Shown piece after piece: positions 15,243 to 22,610 of a stretch of DNA of 41,178 bases (position 1 is the stretch's first letter; every line of letters starts with the position of its first letter). Both the position numbers and the translations under genes were made by a program. A model generated the notes under the pieces. That model did not search any database, was not told the DNA's origin, and worked only from the letters and a program-made list of their open reading frames with translations. This DNA is from Acidimicrobiales bacterium (lineage in GTDB: Bacteria; Actinomycetota; Acidimicrobiia; Acidimicrobiales; MedAcidi-G1): contig JAAZXY010000018.1 of the NCBI GenBank assembly GCA_014239855.1, positions 1 through 41,178 of the forward strand, read 5' to 3'.

Positions 15243-18041
15243 TCAGACTGCGGCCACCTCGACGTCGTCGTAGGTCTTGTTCCGACGGAACTCCAAGAGG
15301 ATCTTCTTGGACGTCACCGCCAGGATCGCTCCGGCGAACATGGTCAGGAACGCTCCGGCACCGGTGACCACGTTCAGATCCGAGACTCTGGCCAGGCTGG
15401 CGATCCAGACGATGCCGATGAGCGCCAGGCCTCCGCCCGCGGCCGCCACCGCGGCACTCCACCTCCATCTCCGGTTCTCGTCCAGTCCCACGAGCCCGGA
15501 GGACGGGATGGTCAGGAGCGCACCGATGGCCGCCACCACAATGGCCAGACGGGAAAGCCCGGCCCCCTGGTCGCTGTAGCCGTCGGTGATCGTCTTAGCG
15601 TTCCGACGGAACTTGTTGCGAAGCGACGTGACCTTGCTGGTGTTGGTGGCGGCCAGTGCCGGGTTCTCCTTGGCCTCGGCACGGAGTCGCTCCATCTCCT
15701 CGACGAGTTCAGGGGGAAGCTCGGTGCCGACCCGCTCGTCGTACGTCCAGGCCGAGAACCCACCGATGACCACCAGGATCACGGCGAGGATGCCGGTCCC
15801 CATGCGGCCCCAGGCCACCACGCGTTCCAGCGGCCGGAAGGCCGAGTAGGGGGCGGTCTGGAGGGCCAACAGGGCGCCGATGAGCATCACGACGCTGGCC
15901 ACGATGGCCACCATCACGCCACCGCCCTGGCTGTAACCCTCGACGTCGACATGGGGCGAGGCCACCATGTAGGTGACCGAGGCCAGCAGCATGCAGGTCG
16001 AGGTGATGACCATGATGTCGGCCCCGAACCACCGGGAACCCGAACGGACGGTGTTGGCCACCACGATCCCGATGAGGACCGTGGTGAGGATCTGGGTGTC
16101 CAGGAACAACGCCGAATCGCCGCTACCGATGGTCCCGATGACCAGCCAGCGAAGGGCGGCACCGGCCACCACGGCCCCGATCAGCGAGGTCCGCTGGTCC
16201 GCACGGTGGCCGACCAGCCGGTAGACCAAGGCGGCAGCGGCCAGGGCCACCACGTCCTTGACGTCGAGCAGGCTGGTCACCGGCGCCACGGTCAGGCCGA
16301 TCACGCCGATCACCGTCCCGGCCCCCAGGTCGTTCCAGGTCTCCCGGGTGGCATCCAGGAGGTTGGTGCGTCCCAGGACACTGATGGCCAGTGCCGAGAT
16401 CACCGCCACCAGGATGGCCACCACCACGGCGTCAAGTCCCAGCGGGGATTCGAAGTAGTGGCCGAGGATGCCCGCCGCAAACGCCCAGATACCGACGGTG
16501 CGCCATCGCAGGGGCACCGAGACCCGGGCCAGTCCGAGGACCAGACCCACGATGGCCGGAATGGTGAGTACCTCGATGGCCACCGCCCAGACGGCCTGCG
16601 CTTCGTGGCCCTCGAGGTTGGACAACGTCGCGAAGCCGTCGAACTGGCCGAGGATCGGGAAGGCGAAGACGGCGGCGAACAGACCGACCGCGGCAGCCAC
16701 CAGCCCGCCGGGCCCCCGTAGGCGCCCGATACCCCCGGTCCAGCCCAGACAAGATGCGCCGGCCATGACCGAGAAGAATCCCAGGATGAGCACGACAATG
16801 CCCGACCAGCTTCCGCCCGAGGCCTGGTAGCCGTTGAACGACTCGCCGGCCAGGTCGATGTCGATCGCCCGGGAATGACTCGAGAAGAGTCCCGCTCCGC
16901 TGCCCCAGGTCATCAGGGTGGAGAACACGGCCACCACGCCGGCCAGGAGGACCGCTGTCATACCGAGTCGCTCCCGGGCGCCGGCGACAACCTCATGCTC
17001 GATGTGGACGACCTTGGAGGCCTTCTGGTCGTCGGTCTCCGCCGCCTCGACCTTCTTGAGGAGCTCCTCGGGATCCTGGCGGTTGGCCATGGCCTCCCGG
17101 ATGCGGGTCAGCAGGTTGTCCCCGCCACCCTCCTCGGGCTGGGACAGGCGGTCGAGCACCACGGCCACCGTCCACAGGGCCAGACCGGACGAGATACCTA
17201 GACCCACGTCGAGGTTCTGGACGGCCCGGAAGACCAGGAGTCCGAGGCCCGAAGCGCCCATGATGGCGGCGATGCCCACCATGGCGATGGCCAGCATCAG
17301 GGTCTGGTTCAGACCGGCCATGATCGACGGCTTGGCCAGCGGCAGCTGCACGTCGGTGAGGACCCGCAGCTCGGTGGCCCCGTAGGCCCGGCTGGCCTCC
17401 ACGACGTCTTCGGGCACATGCCGGATGCCCAGGTTCACCATGCGTACCAGCGGTGGCAGGGCGTAGATCATGGTCACCATGGTCGCCGGCACCACGCCGA
17501 TGCTGAAGAAGAACACGAACGGCACCATGTAGACGAAGGTGTGGACGGTCTGCATGGCGTCCAGTACCGGTCTGGTCACGTTCCAGGCCGAGTCCACACG
17601 CGCGCAGAACACGCCGAGTGGAATCCCGATCAGGGCACACAATCCGACGGCCACGAGCACCATGCCGATGGTCCGCATGGTCTCGACCCAGTACATGGCG
17701 CCCAGCAGGCCGCACATCATCAGGCCGGCGCCGGCCATGATGCCGATCTTCGGGGTCCGGACCAGCGATCCGAGGATCACCGTGAAGATGACCACCTGGT
17801 ACCAGGGAAGGCTCAGCAGGAAGTCGTTGACGACGTTCTCCAACAGGAAGTCGAACGGCCACTTGACGGCGTTGAGGAACCACTCGGCGTTGACGTCCAT
17901 CCAGTCGACCATCTGGTCGAACCAGTGGCCGATCGGCAGCTGGAACTGGTCGAGGACCCTGGTCTCGGACAGGCCGACGCCTTCGGCGCGGCCCGTCCAG
18001 TCGCCGGTCTCGGCGGTGGCGATCCAACTCGCGGCGCTCAC
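15243..18041 (-). CDS. proW: Betaine ABC transporter permease with giant membrane extension
   Basis: 932 residues. The first third is a ProW/OpuAB-type permease: an N-terminal region with W-P-F-D-F-L-L-E near 60, several membrane helices, and the EAA loop A-S-R-A-Y-G-A-T-E-L near 217-226 that contacts the ATPase, ending near residue 300 (A-V-V-L-D-R-L). A charged linker follows (about 300-360). The remaining 570 residues hold roughly 14-16 hydrophobic segments, separated once by a polar stretch (about 760-810) rich in Glu, Arg and Lys. Normal ProW proteins are about 280-380 residues, so the C-terminal part is an additional membrane domain I do not recognise. GTG start overlaps the proV stop (GTGA). 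No frameshift is seen, and codon use is even throughout. Confidence 0.8.
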   Translation of the reverse strand: MSAASWIATAETGDWTGRAEGVGLSETRVLDQFQLPIGHWFDQMVDWMDVNAEWFLNAVKWPFDFLLENVVNDFLLSLPWYQVVIFTVILGSLVRTPKIGIMAGAGLMMCGLLGAMYWVETMRTIGMVLVAVGLCALIGIPLGVFCARVDSAWNVTRPVLDAMQTVHTFVYMVPFVFFFSIGVVPATMVTMIYALPPLVRMVNLGIRHVPEDVVEASRAYGATELRVLTDVQLPLAKPSIMAGLNQTLMLAIAMVGIAAIMGASGLGLLVFRAVQNLDVGLGISSGLALWTVAVVLDRLSQPEEGGGDNLLTRIREAMANRQDPEELLKKVEAAETDDQKASKVVHIEHEVVAGARERLGMTAVLLAGVVAVFSTLMTWGSGAGLFSSHSRAIDIDLAGESFNGYQASGGSWSGIVVLILGFFSVMAGASCLGWTGGIGRLRGPGGLVAAAVGLFAAVFAFPILGQFDGFATLSNLEGHEAQAVWAVAIEVLTIPAIVGLVLGLARVSVPLRWRTVGIWAFAAGILGHYFESPLGLDAVVVAILVAVISALAISVLGRTNLLDATRETWNDLGAGTVIGVIGLTVAPVTSLLDVKDVVALAAAALVYRLVGHRADQRTSLIGAVVAGAALRWLVIGTIGSGDSALFLDTQILTTVLIGIVVANTVRSGSRWFGADIMVITSTCMLLASVTYMVASPHVDVEGYSQGGGVMVAIVASVVMLIGALLALQTAPYSAFRPLERVVAWGRMGTGILAVILVVIGGFSAWTYDERVGTELPPELVEEMERLRAEAKENPALAATNTSKVTSLRNKFRRNAKTITDGYSDQGAGLSRLAIVVAAIGALLTIPSSGLVGLDENRRWRWSAAVAAAGGGLALIGIVWIASLARVSDLNVVTGAGAFLTMFAGAILAVTSKKILLEFRRNKTYDDVEVAAV

Positions 18042-19258
18042 AGGAACACCTCCCGCTCGAAGCCATCTACCAACTGTTCGACGCGTCCCATTTCTTCCAT
18101 GATCTCCCTGGGTTCCAACTCGCCCACCAGACAGCCCGTCTCGTCCAGGACGGCGATGGGGAGTCCCCGACCGGCCGCCGCATAGTTGTCGTTGAACCTC
18201 GCCTCGGCGGTCGTGGTGTCAAAATCCGATCGCAGGACCGACGCCAGGTCGGTCGTGCCGTGGGCCAGGGCGGTGGCCGCGTCGGTCATGGCCAGCAGGC
18301 CGGTGGGCCGGCCGTCGGCGTCGCAGCAGAAGCCGCCCCGACGGTCGCCCAGCGCGTCGACGCACTCGGTGAGGGTGCGGGACGGATCCAGGATGACCGG
18401 TGAGCTCATGACCTTGCCCACGTCGATGACCCGACCCTGGTCCACGTCCTGGACGAACTCGGCCACGTAGCCGTCCGCCGGCTGGGTGAGGATCTCCTCC
18501 GGGGTGCCGATCTGGATGACCTTGCCGTCACGCAGGATGCACACCCGGTTGCCGATGCGGAGGGCTTCGTTCAGGTCGTGGGTGATGAACAGGATCGTCT
18601 TGTGGAGCTTGGACTGGATGGTCATCAGCTCGTCCTGCATCTGCCGACGGATCAGCGGATCCAGGGCGCTGAACGCCTCGTCCATGAGCAGGATCTCCGG
18701 GTTGGAACACAGGGCCCGGGCCAGGCCGACACGCTGCTGCATACCTCCCGAGAGTTCCCGGGTGGAGTTGAAGGCGTAGGCCTCGAGGCCGACCATGGCC
18801 AGTGCCTCGATGGCCGCCTCGTGACGTTCCCGCTTCTCCACGCCCTGGACCTTGAGTCCGTAGGCCGTGTTGTCGATCACGTTGCGGTGGGGGAAAAGGG
18901 CGAAGTGCTGGAACACCATGGCCAGCTTCTCGCGGCGGAACGACTGCAGGGCGGCCCCGGTCAGTTCCTGTACGTCGGTGCCCTCCACCATGACCCGTCC
19001 GTGGGTGATGTCATGGAGCTTGTTGACCGTCCGGATGGCCGTGGACTTGCCGGAACCCGACAGACCCATGACCACGAAGATCTCGCCCTTGTTGACCGAA
19101 AAGGAGATGTCGTGCATGCCGACCACGTGGCCGGTCTGGCGCTGCACCTCGTCCTTTCCGACATCCGACGAGCAGAGGTCGAACGCCCGACCCCGCGGGT
19201 TGGGACCAAAGATCTTGTAGACGTTCTCCAGTGCGATGATCGGCTCTTCGTCCGACAT
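18038..19258 (-). CDS. proV: Quaternary-amine ABC transporter ATPase with CBS region
   Basis: 406-residue ATPase of the glycine betaine/proline betaine (ProV/OpuAA) family. Walker A G-L-S-G-S-G-K-S-T near 66, signature L-S-G-G-M-Q-Q-R near 165, Walker B I-L-L-M-D-E-A-F-S-A-L-D near 185, and H-loop T-H-D. Residues about 270-400 form the CBS-pair region that senses ionic strength in OpuA relatives (V-G-K-V-M-S-S-P-V-I, later L-P-I-A-V-L-D-E-T-G). ATG at 19258 has the purine-rich AAGAGGGGG directly upstream, which decides it over an earlier in-frame codon. The gene is first of a two-gene transcript with the permease and has its own promoter (19424-19460), separate from proX. Confidence 0.92.
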   Translation of the reverse strand: MSDEEPIIALENVYKIFGPNPRGRAFDLCSSDVGKDEVQRQTGHVVGMHDISFSVNKGEIFVVMGLSGSGKSTAIRTVNKLHDITHGRVMVEGTDVQELTGAALQSFRREKLAMVFQHFALFPHRNVIDNTAYGLKVQGVEKRERHEAAIEALAMVGLEAYAFNSTRELSGGMQQRVGLARALCSNPEILLMDEAFSALDPLIRRQMQDELMTIQSKLHKTILFITHDLNEALRIGNRVCILRDGKVIQIGTPEEILTQPADGYVAEFVQDVDQGRVIDVGKVMSSPVILDPSRTLTECVDALGDRRGGFCCDADGRPTGLLAMTDAATALAHGTTDLASVLRSDFDTTTAEARFNDNYAAAGRGLPIAVLDETGCLVGELEPREIMEEMGRVEQLVDGFEREVFL

Positions 19259-19423
19259 GCATCCCCCTCTTGGCCGCCGTGTCGGCGGCCCTGTTGGTTG
19301 GTTGTCCCCCCGCAGAGCCATCCGTCCCCCCGGGGACCGACTCCGCTTCCGGCCGGAAGTTAGCAGGGCACTCCGAACACCGCCGAAGGACCTGCCCTCA
19401 GTCGCCCGACCCGCCGACCAGAG
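19259..19423 (-). promoter_or_regulatory. Structured leader of proV
   Basis: About 160 bases lie between the predicted start of transcription and the proV ATG. They contain a perfect hairpin GGCCGCC-N5-GGCGGCC (19272-19290) touching the ribosome binding site, a perfect 14-base palindrome CTTCCGGCCGGAAG (19346-19359), and a short hairpin with GTCCCC/GGGGAC arms near 19324-19337. No coding gene is credible here. The structures might tune proV translation, but no known riboswitch class was recognised. Confidence 0.4.
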
Positions 19424-19460
19424 CGAACCCTATACAAACGTTCAGTCGACGGGAAGAGGC
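19424..19460 (-). promoter_or_regulatory. Promoter of proV, twin of the proX promoter
   Basis: On the minus strand TTCCCG, a 17-base spacer and TAGGGT form a plausible sigma-A promoter. The same element (TTCCCA, 17 bases, TAGGGT) stands before proX at 20916-20950, and the spacer is conserved too, including CTGAACG and TTGTA. Spacer conservation suggests a bound regulator, perhaps at the imperfect dyad CTATAC-N4-GTTCAG. Confidence 0.55.
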
Positions 19461-19484
19461 ATCTTCGAATTCCCGGTTGGTGGC

Positions 19485-19542
19485 AAAACGGCGGCCAAAA
19501 ACGGCGGCCAAAAACGGCAGAAGGCCGGGGCCCGTGGGCCCC
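19485..19542 (-). terminator. Intrinsic terminator of proX with repeated T-tracts
   Basis: Downstream of proX on the minus strand is a perfect stem GGGGCCC-AC-GGGCCCC (19527-19542), then three 13-base units each with GGCCGCCG and a run of four or five T (19485-19520). The rest of the 19259-19615 interval holds only the proV promoter and leader. Confidence 0.6.
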
Positions 19543-19615
19543 GACCTCCATTCACCGTGTCCCGGTAGCGGCCCCTCGAGGAGCGGCCGGATCCGGAATC
19601 AGATGTTCAGGCGGT

Positions 19616-20839
19616 TCAGCCTGCTGCCGCCTCGGCGATCCACGCGTCGACCGTGTCGGCGTTGTCGGCCATCCAGCCGGAAGCCAACTGCGCCACATGG
19701 GCCTGGGAGCCGTCACCGTCGGTCTGGTCGACCTGCAGGAACGAGATGTCCAGGATCGACGGCTTGATCAACGGGAACAGGTTCCGCAGGAACGGCGTCC
19801 CATCGAGCATGTCGGTACGAGCCGACACCTGGATGTCGGCAGCCGACCAACCCAACTGACACGGCTGGGTGCACATGTCGGCACCGAAGTCGGTGAAGCC
19901 TTCCTCCTGCTGGTGGTTCTCGCCACCCTCCTTACCCAACGGGTTGGAGTCATCGAGGACACCCTCGACGGACAACCACAGCACGTTGTCACCGGGCACC
20001 AGCACCGTCAGGTATGAAGCCGGCGACCACGTGTACAAGATCCCCGGCTCACCAGCGTTGACGCGGTTCACCATCTCGGCGAACAAGGCGTCGTACTCGG
20101 CCTTGGTCTCCACGAAGTTGTCCCACGGCTCGGTGCCGTTACCGAACGCGATCTGGTTCTCGATGATGTCGTCACAGGTCCACGATTCGGGGCAACCCAG
20201 AATCTCGGCCTTGCCGTCACCATCGGAATCCAGCTGCGACCACAACGACTCGTCACGGTTGATCTGATCAATCGTCGAGATGTTGTTGTCCTCAGCCCAC
20301 GTCTTGGTCACCAGGAAGCCCTGCACACCGGAGTCCTGGAACAGACCCGGCACGGCCTCCACGTGGTCACCAACGAGCGAACCGTCGGTCAGCTGGTTCT
20401 CGAACCACGAGAAGTGACCCGGGTACCACGAGTTGGCCCAGAAGTCACACGACCCCTCAGCCATTGCCGTGTAGGCATTCGACGGGCCCAACTCGATCAC
20501 CGACGGATCGGAGACCTCGAAACCGGCCTTCTGAAGAATCTGACGAACGATCTCCGCCTGGATGTAACCAGACGCCCAGTTCGCACGACACATCGTCAAC
20601 GACACACCATCACCGGGCAGAGCCGCCGGAGCGGCGGCCTCGTCGCTGTCGCCGCTGTCGCTGTCGCCGCTGTCGCTGCTTCCGGAATCAGCGTCTCCGC
20701 TGTCCGGAGCCTCGGTGGTCGCCGTCGCGGAATCGCCGCCGGAACCCCCGGCGTCGTCCGAGTCATCGGATCCACAGGCCGCTGCGATCAGCGAGAAGCC
20801 CAAGAGCAGCGACAGGAAAAGTCGCCATGATCGATTCAT
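19616..20839 (-). CDS. proX: Glycine betaine/proline ABC transporter substrate-binding lipoprotein
   Basis: 407-residue ProX/OpuAC-type binding protein. The N-terminus is a lipoprotein signal (M-N-R-S-W-R, hydrophobic [10 protein letters not shown], then A-A-A-C), so it should be anchored outside the membrane by its cysteine near residue 21. An acidic Ser/Gly/Asp linker with repeated S-G-D-S-D steps follows up to about residue 70. The binding domain contains aromatic positions typical for a betaine cage, for example [17 protein letters not shown] and [11 protein letters not shown] at 20839 is chosen because the signal begins there; GGAGGG lies about 11 bases upstream. Transcribed separately from proVW, ahead of it on the same strand. 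The ligand could be glycine betaine, carnitine, gamma-butyrobetaine or DMSP. Confidence 0.9.
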   Translation of the reverse strand: MNRSWRLFLSLLLGFSLIAAACGSDDSDDAGGSGGDSATATTEAPDSGDADSGSSDSGDSDSGDSDEAAAPAALPGDGVSLTMCRANWASGYIQAEIVRQILQKAGFEVSDPSVIELGPSNAYTAMAEGSCDFWANSWYPGHFSWFENQLTDGSLVGDHVEAVPGLFQDSGVQGFLVTKTWAEDNNISTIDQINRDESLWSQLDSDGDGKAEILGCPESWTCDDIIENQIAFGNGTEPWDNFVETKAEYDALFAEMVNRVNAGEPGILYTWSPASYLTVLVPGDNVLWLSVEGVLDDSNPLGKEGGENHQQEEGFTDFGADMCTQPCQLGWSAADIQVSARTDMLDGTPFLRNLFPLIKPSILDISFLQVDQTDGDGSQAHVAQLASGWMADNADTVDAWIAEAAAG

Positions 20840-20915
20840 AGTGGGATCACCCTCCATTGGTGTCAGTGGTGCCACCAGCGCGCCCGCGTGACGAGCGTCA
20901 CCCCTCGGTGGCCGA

Positions 20916-20950
20916 CGCAACCCTATACAAGCGTTCAGTTCGTGGGAAGG
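20916..20950 (-). promoter_or_regulatory. Promoter of proX, twin of the proV promoter
   Basis: Minus-strand TTCCCA, 17-base spacer, TAGGGT. It is nearly identical to the proV element at 19424-19460, including spacer positions. Predicted transcription starts near 20913, giving a leader of about 75 bases with GGAGGG before the ATG. Confidence 0.55.
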
Positions 20951-21021
20951 GGTGATTCACATTTACCGGATCGTGGGACAGCCGGTGATCCCCTTCTGGG
21001 AAGGTGATTGCTCGCCGGGAA

Positions 21022-21027
21022 TAGTCT
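21022..21027 (+). promoter_or_regulatory. Candidate -10 box for the methyltransferase
   Basis: TAGTCT precedes the GTG at 21034 by 6 bases with no Shine-Dalgarno sequence: the leaderless pattern again. Confidence 0.3.
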
Positions 21028-21033
21028 CGGACC

Positions 21034-21711
21034 GTGACCGAGTCGACCGATGACGACGCTGGACTGTTCAGGACGTCCTACGACCTCGCCACGGGCGAGG
21101 AGACGCTGGCCCACTATGAGGAGTGGGCCGAGACCTACGACCGGGAGATCGGGGTCGACAACGGCTACGCCCAGCCCGCCCGGTGCGCCTCCGCTCTGGC
21201 GTCGGTGCTTCCACCCGGTGAGAGCACCAGGGGCGTCGCCCCCCGCTGTGGCGCCATCCCCCGGCTACTGGACGTGGGATGCGGTACCGGGTTGTCCGGC
21301 CTGGCGCTACACGATGCGGGCTTCACCGACCTGGACGGCTGCGACTTCTCGCCGCCCATGTTGGAGCGGGCGGCCGCCACCGGCGTCTACCAGCGGCTGT
21401 TCGAGGCCGACCTCAACGCCGGCCTCGCCGTGACCGACAACACCTACGACGTTGCGTCGGCCGTCGGCGTGTTCTCGTTCGGTCACATCCGGCCGTCGGC
21501 TCTACGGGACGTCCTGCGGGTCGTTCGTCCGGGCGGCGCGGTGGTCGTCGGCCTCAACGACCACTTCTGGGACGAGGGGGACTTCCCGGCAGAACTGGAC
21601 GCCATCGAGGCCGACGGCTCGGCGACCGTGGCCTTCCGGGAACACGGCGACCACCTGCCCGGCGCGGGCGTCCAGGGCTGGGTGGTCGTCCTCGTCAAAC
21701 CGGAGGGCTGA
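21034..21711 (+). CDS. Class I SAM-dependent methyltransferase
   Basis: 225-residue Rossmann-fold methyltransferase. SAM motif I L-L-D-V-G-C-G-T-G near residues 78-86, the acidic end of strand 2 in L-D-G-C-D-F-S near 100, and motif post I to III A-D-L-N-A-G-L and V-V-R-P-G-G-A-V-V-V. The N-terminal Y-E-E-W-A-E-T-Y-D is common in UbiE/Coq5-like and WBSCR27-type proteins. Substrate unknown. GTG start is set by the leaderless-type -10 box. The gene lies between proX (divergent) and the formate dehydrogenase operon (convergent, 38 bases away), so a role in betaine synthesis or in unrelated small-molecule methylation cannot be told apart. Confidence 0.8.
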   Translation: MTESTDDDAGLFRTSYDLATGEETLAHYEEWAETYDREIGVDNGYAQPARCASALASVLPPGESTRGVAPRCGAIPRLLDVGCGTGLSGLALHDAGFTDLDGCDFSPPMLERAAATGVYQRLFEADLNAGLAVTDNTYDVASAVGVFSFGHIRPSALRDVLRVVRPGGAVVVGLNDHFWDEGDFPAELDAIEADGSATVAFREHGDHLPGAGVQGWVVVLVKPEG

Positions 21712-21749
21712 TCCCCCGGGTTTGCCGGGAACAGGCTCAGACGCCTGCT

Positions 21750-22610
21750 TCAGGCATGGGCGTGCTGCCAACCGAACCGGCCCTTGATGCAAAGGTGTCC
21801 GTGGGTGACCGAGTGGTCGGCCGGCGAGGTGACCTTCACGATGCGCTCGTCCTGGGTGTGCAGTTCGAGGTTGCAGCCCACGCCGCAGAACGGACACACG
21901 GTGGTGGTCACCTGCTGCTCAGACTCGTCCCACGTCCCGGCCTCACGCATGTCGTGCTCGGTCTTGAAGGCCAGCGCCCCGGTCGGGCACACGCCGATGC
22001 AGTTGCCGCAGTACACGCACGCAGAATCGGGCAGCGTCACGTCGTGCTCGGTCGAGATGTGCGCATCGAACCCCCGACCGGCCGTGGCGATGGCGAAGGT
22101 GTGCTGGGCATCGTCGCCGCAGGCCTCCACGCACTTGTAACAGAGGATGCACCGCTCGTAGTCGCGCACGTACAGGTCGTCCTGGATCTTCACCGGCTGG
22201 GCCACCGTGGCGATCTCGGACCGGTCACCCATTCGCTCGGGGCGGGCGCCGTAGTGCTCCATCCAGGCGTGCACCTCGGGGTCAGCCCGGTCCATCTCCA
22301 CCGACGAGGCCAGCAGTTCATAGACCATGCGTCGACTCGTCCGGACCCGCTCGGTGTCGGTGGCCACCACCATGCCCTCTTCGACGGGCCTCGAACACGA
22401 GGGAACCAGCACCCGCGAACCCTCTACCTCGACCACGCAGACCCGGCACACGTTCACCGGGGTCAGGTTCTCGGCCCAGCACAGCGTGGGCGTATCGATG
22501 CCCTCGCGCTGACAGGCATCAAGGATCGTGGCGCCCTCGGGCACCCGGACCGCCTCACCGTCGAGGGTGAACTCGACCATGGTCGTCACCATCACCGGGA
22601 CCTCGTTCAC
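21750..22610 (-). CDS. Formate dehydrogenase iron-sulfur subunit: detached N-terminal half of FdsA
   Basis: 286 residues matching the N-terminus of FdsA/NuoG-type formate dehydrogenase alpha chains. [2Fe-2S] ligands Cys44, 55, 58 and 72; two [4Fe-4S] sets Cys154/157/160 with 208 and Cys198/201/204 with 164; then the molybdopterin Fe4S4 domain with Cys239, 242, 246 and 274 and the C-I-K-G lysine. The histidine-ligated cluster motif (H-P-L-D-C-P-x-C) of long FdsA is missing. The protein ends right after C-I-K-G-R-F-G-W-Q, where intact FdsA runs on into the cofactor domain; that domain is encoded at 24462-26429. GTG start overlaps the diaphorase stop (GTGA), so translation is likely coupled. It would carry electrons from the Mo site to the NAD module. 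Confidence 0.85.
   Translation of the reverse strand: MNEVPVMVTTMVEFTLDGEAVRVPEGATILDACQREGIDTPTLCWAENLTPVNVCRVCVVEVEGSRVLVPSCSRPVEEGMVVATDTERVRTSRRMVYELLASSVEMDRADPEVHAWMEHYGARPERMGDRSEIATVAQPVKIQDDLYVRDYERCILCYKCVEACGDDAQHTFAIATAGRGFDAHISTEHDVTLPDSACVYCGNCIGVCPTGALAFKTEHDMREAGTWDESEQQVTTTVCPFCGVGCNLELHTQDERIVKVTSPADHSVTHGHLCIKGRFGWQHAHA

Noticed and set aside
14400-16721. 773-residue plus-strand open frame opposite the desaturase and permease
   Set aside because: It crosses two real genes and is rich in His, Gly and Asp without domain similarity.
19259-19615. Small protein gene in the interval between proX and proV
   Set aside because: The open frames there have no ribosome site or similarity, and the interval is accounted for by terminator, promoter and leader.
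21743-21755. GCCTG-CTT-CAGGC hairpin as a terminator of the formate dehydrogenase operon
   Set aside because: The stem is only 5 bp, includes the stop codon, and has no T-tract; too weak to call.
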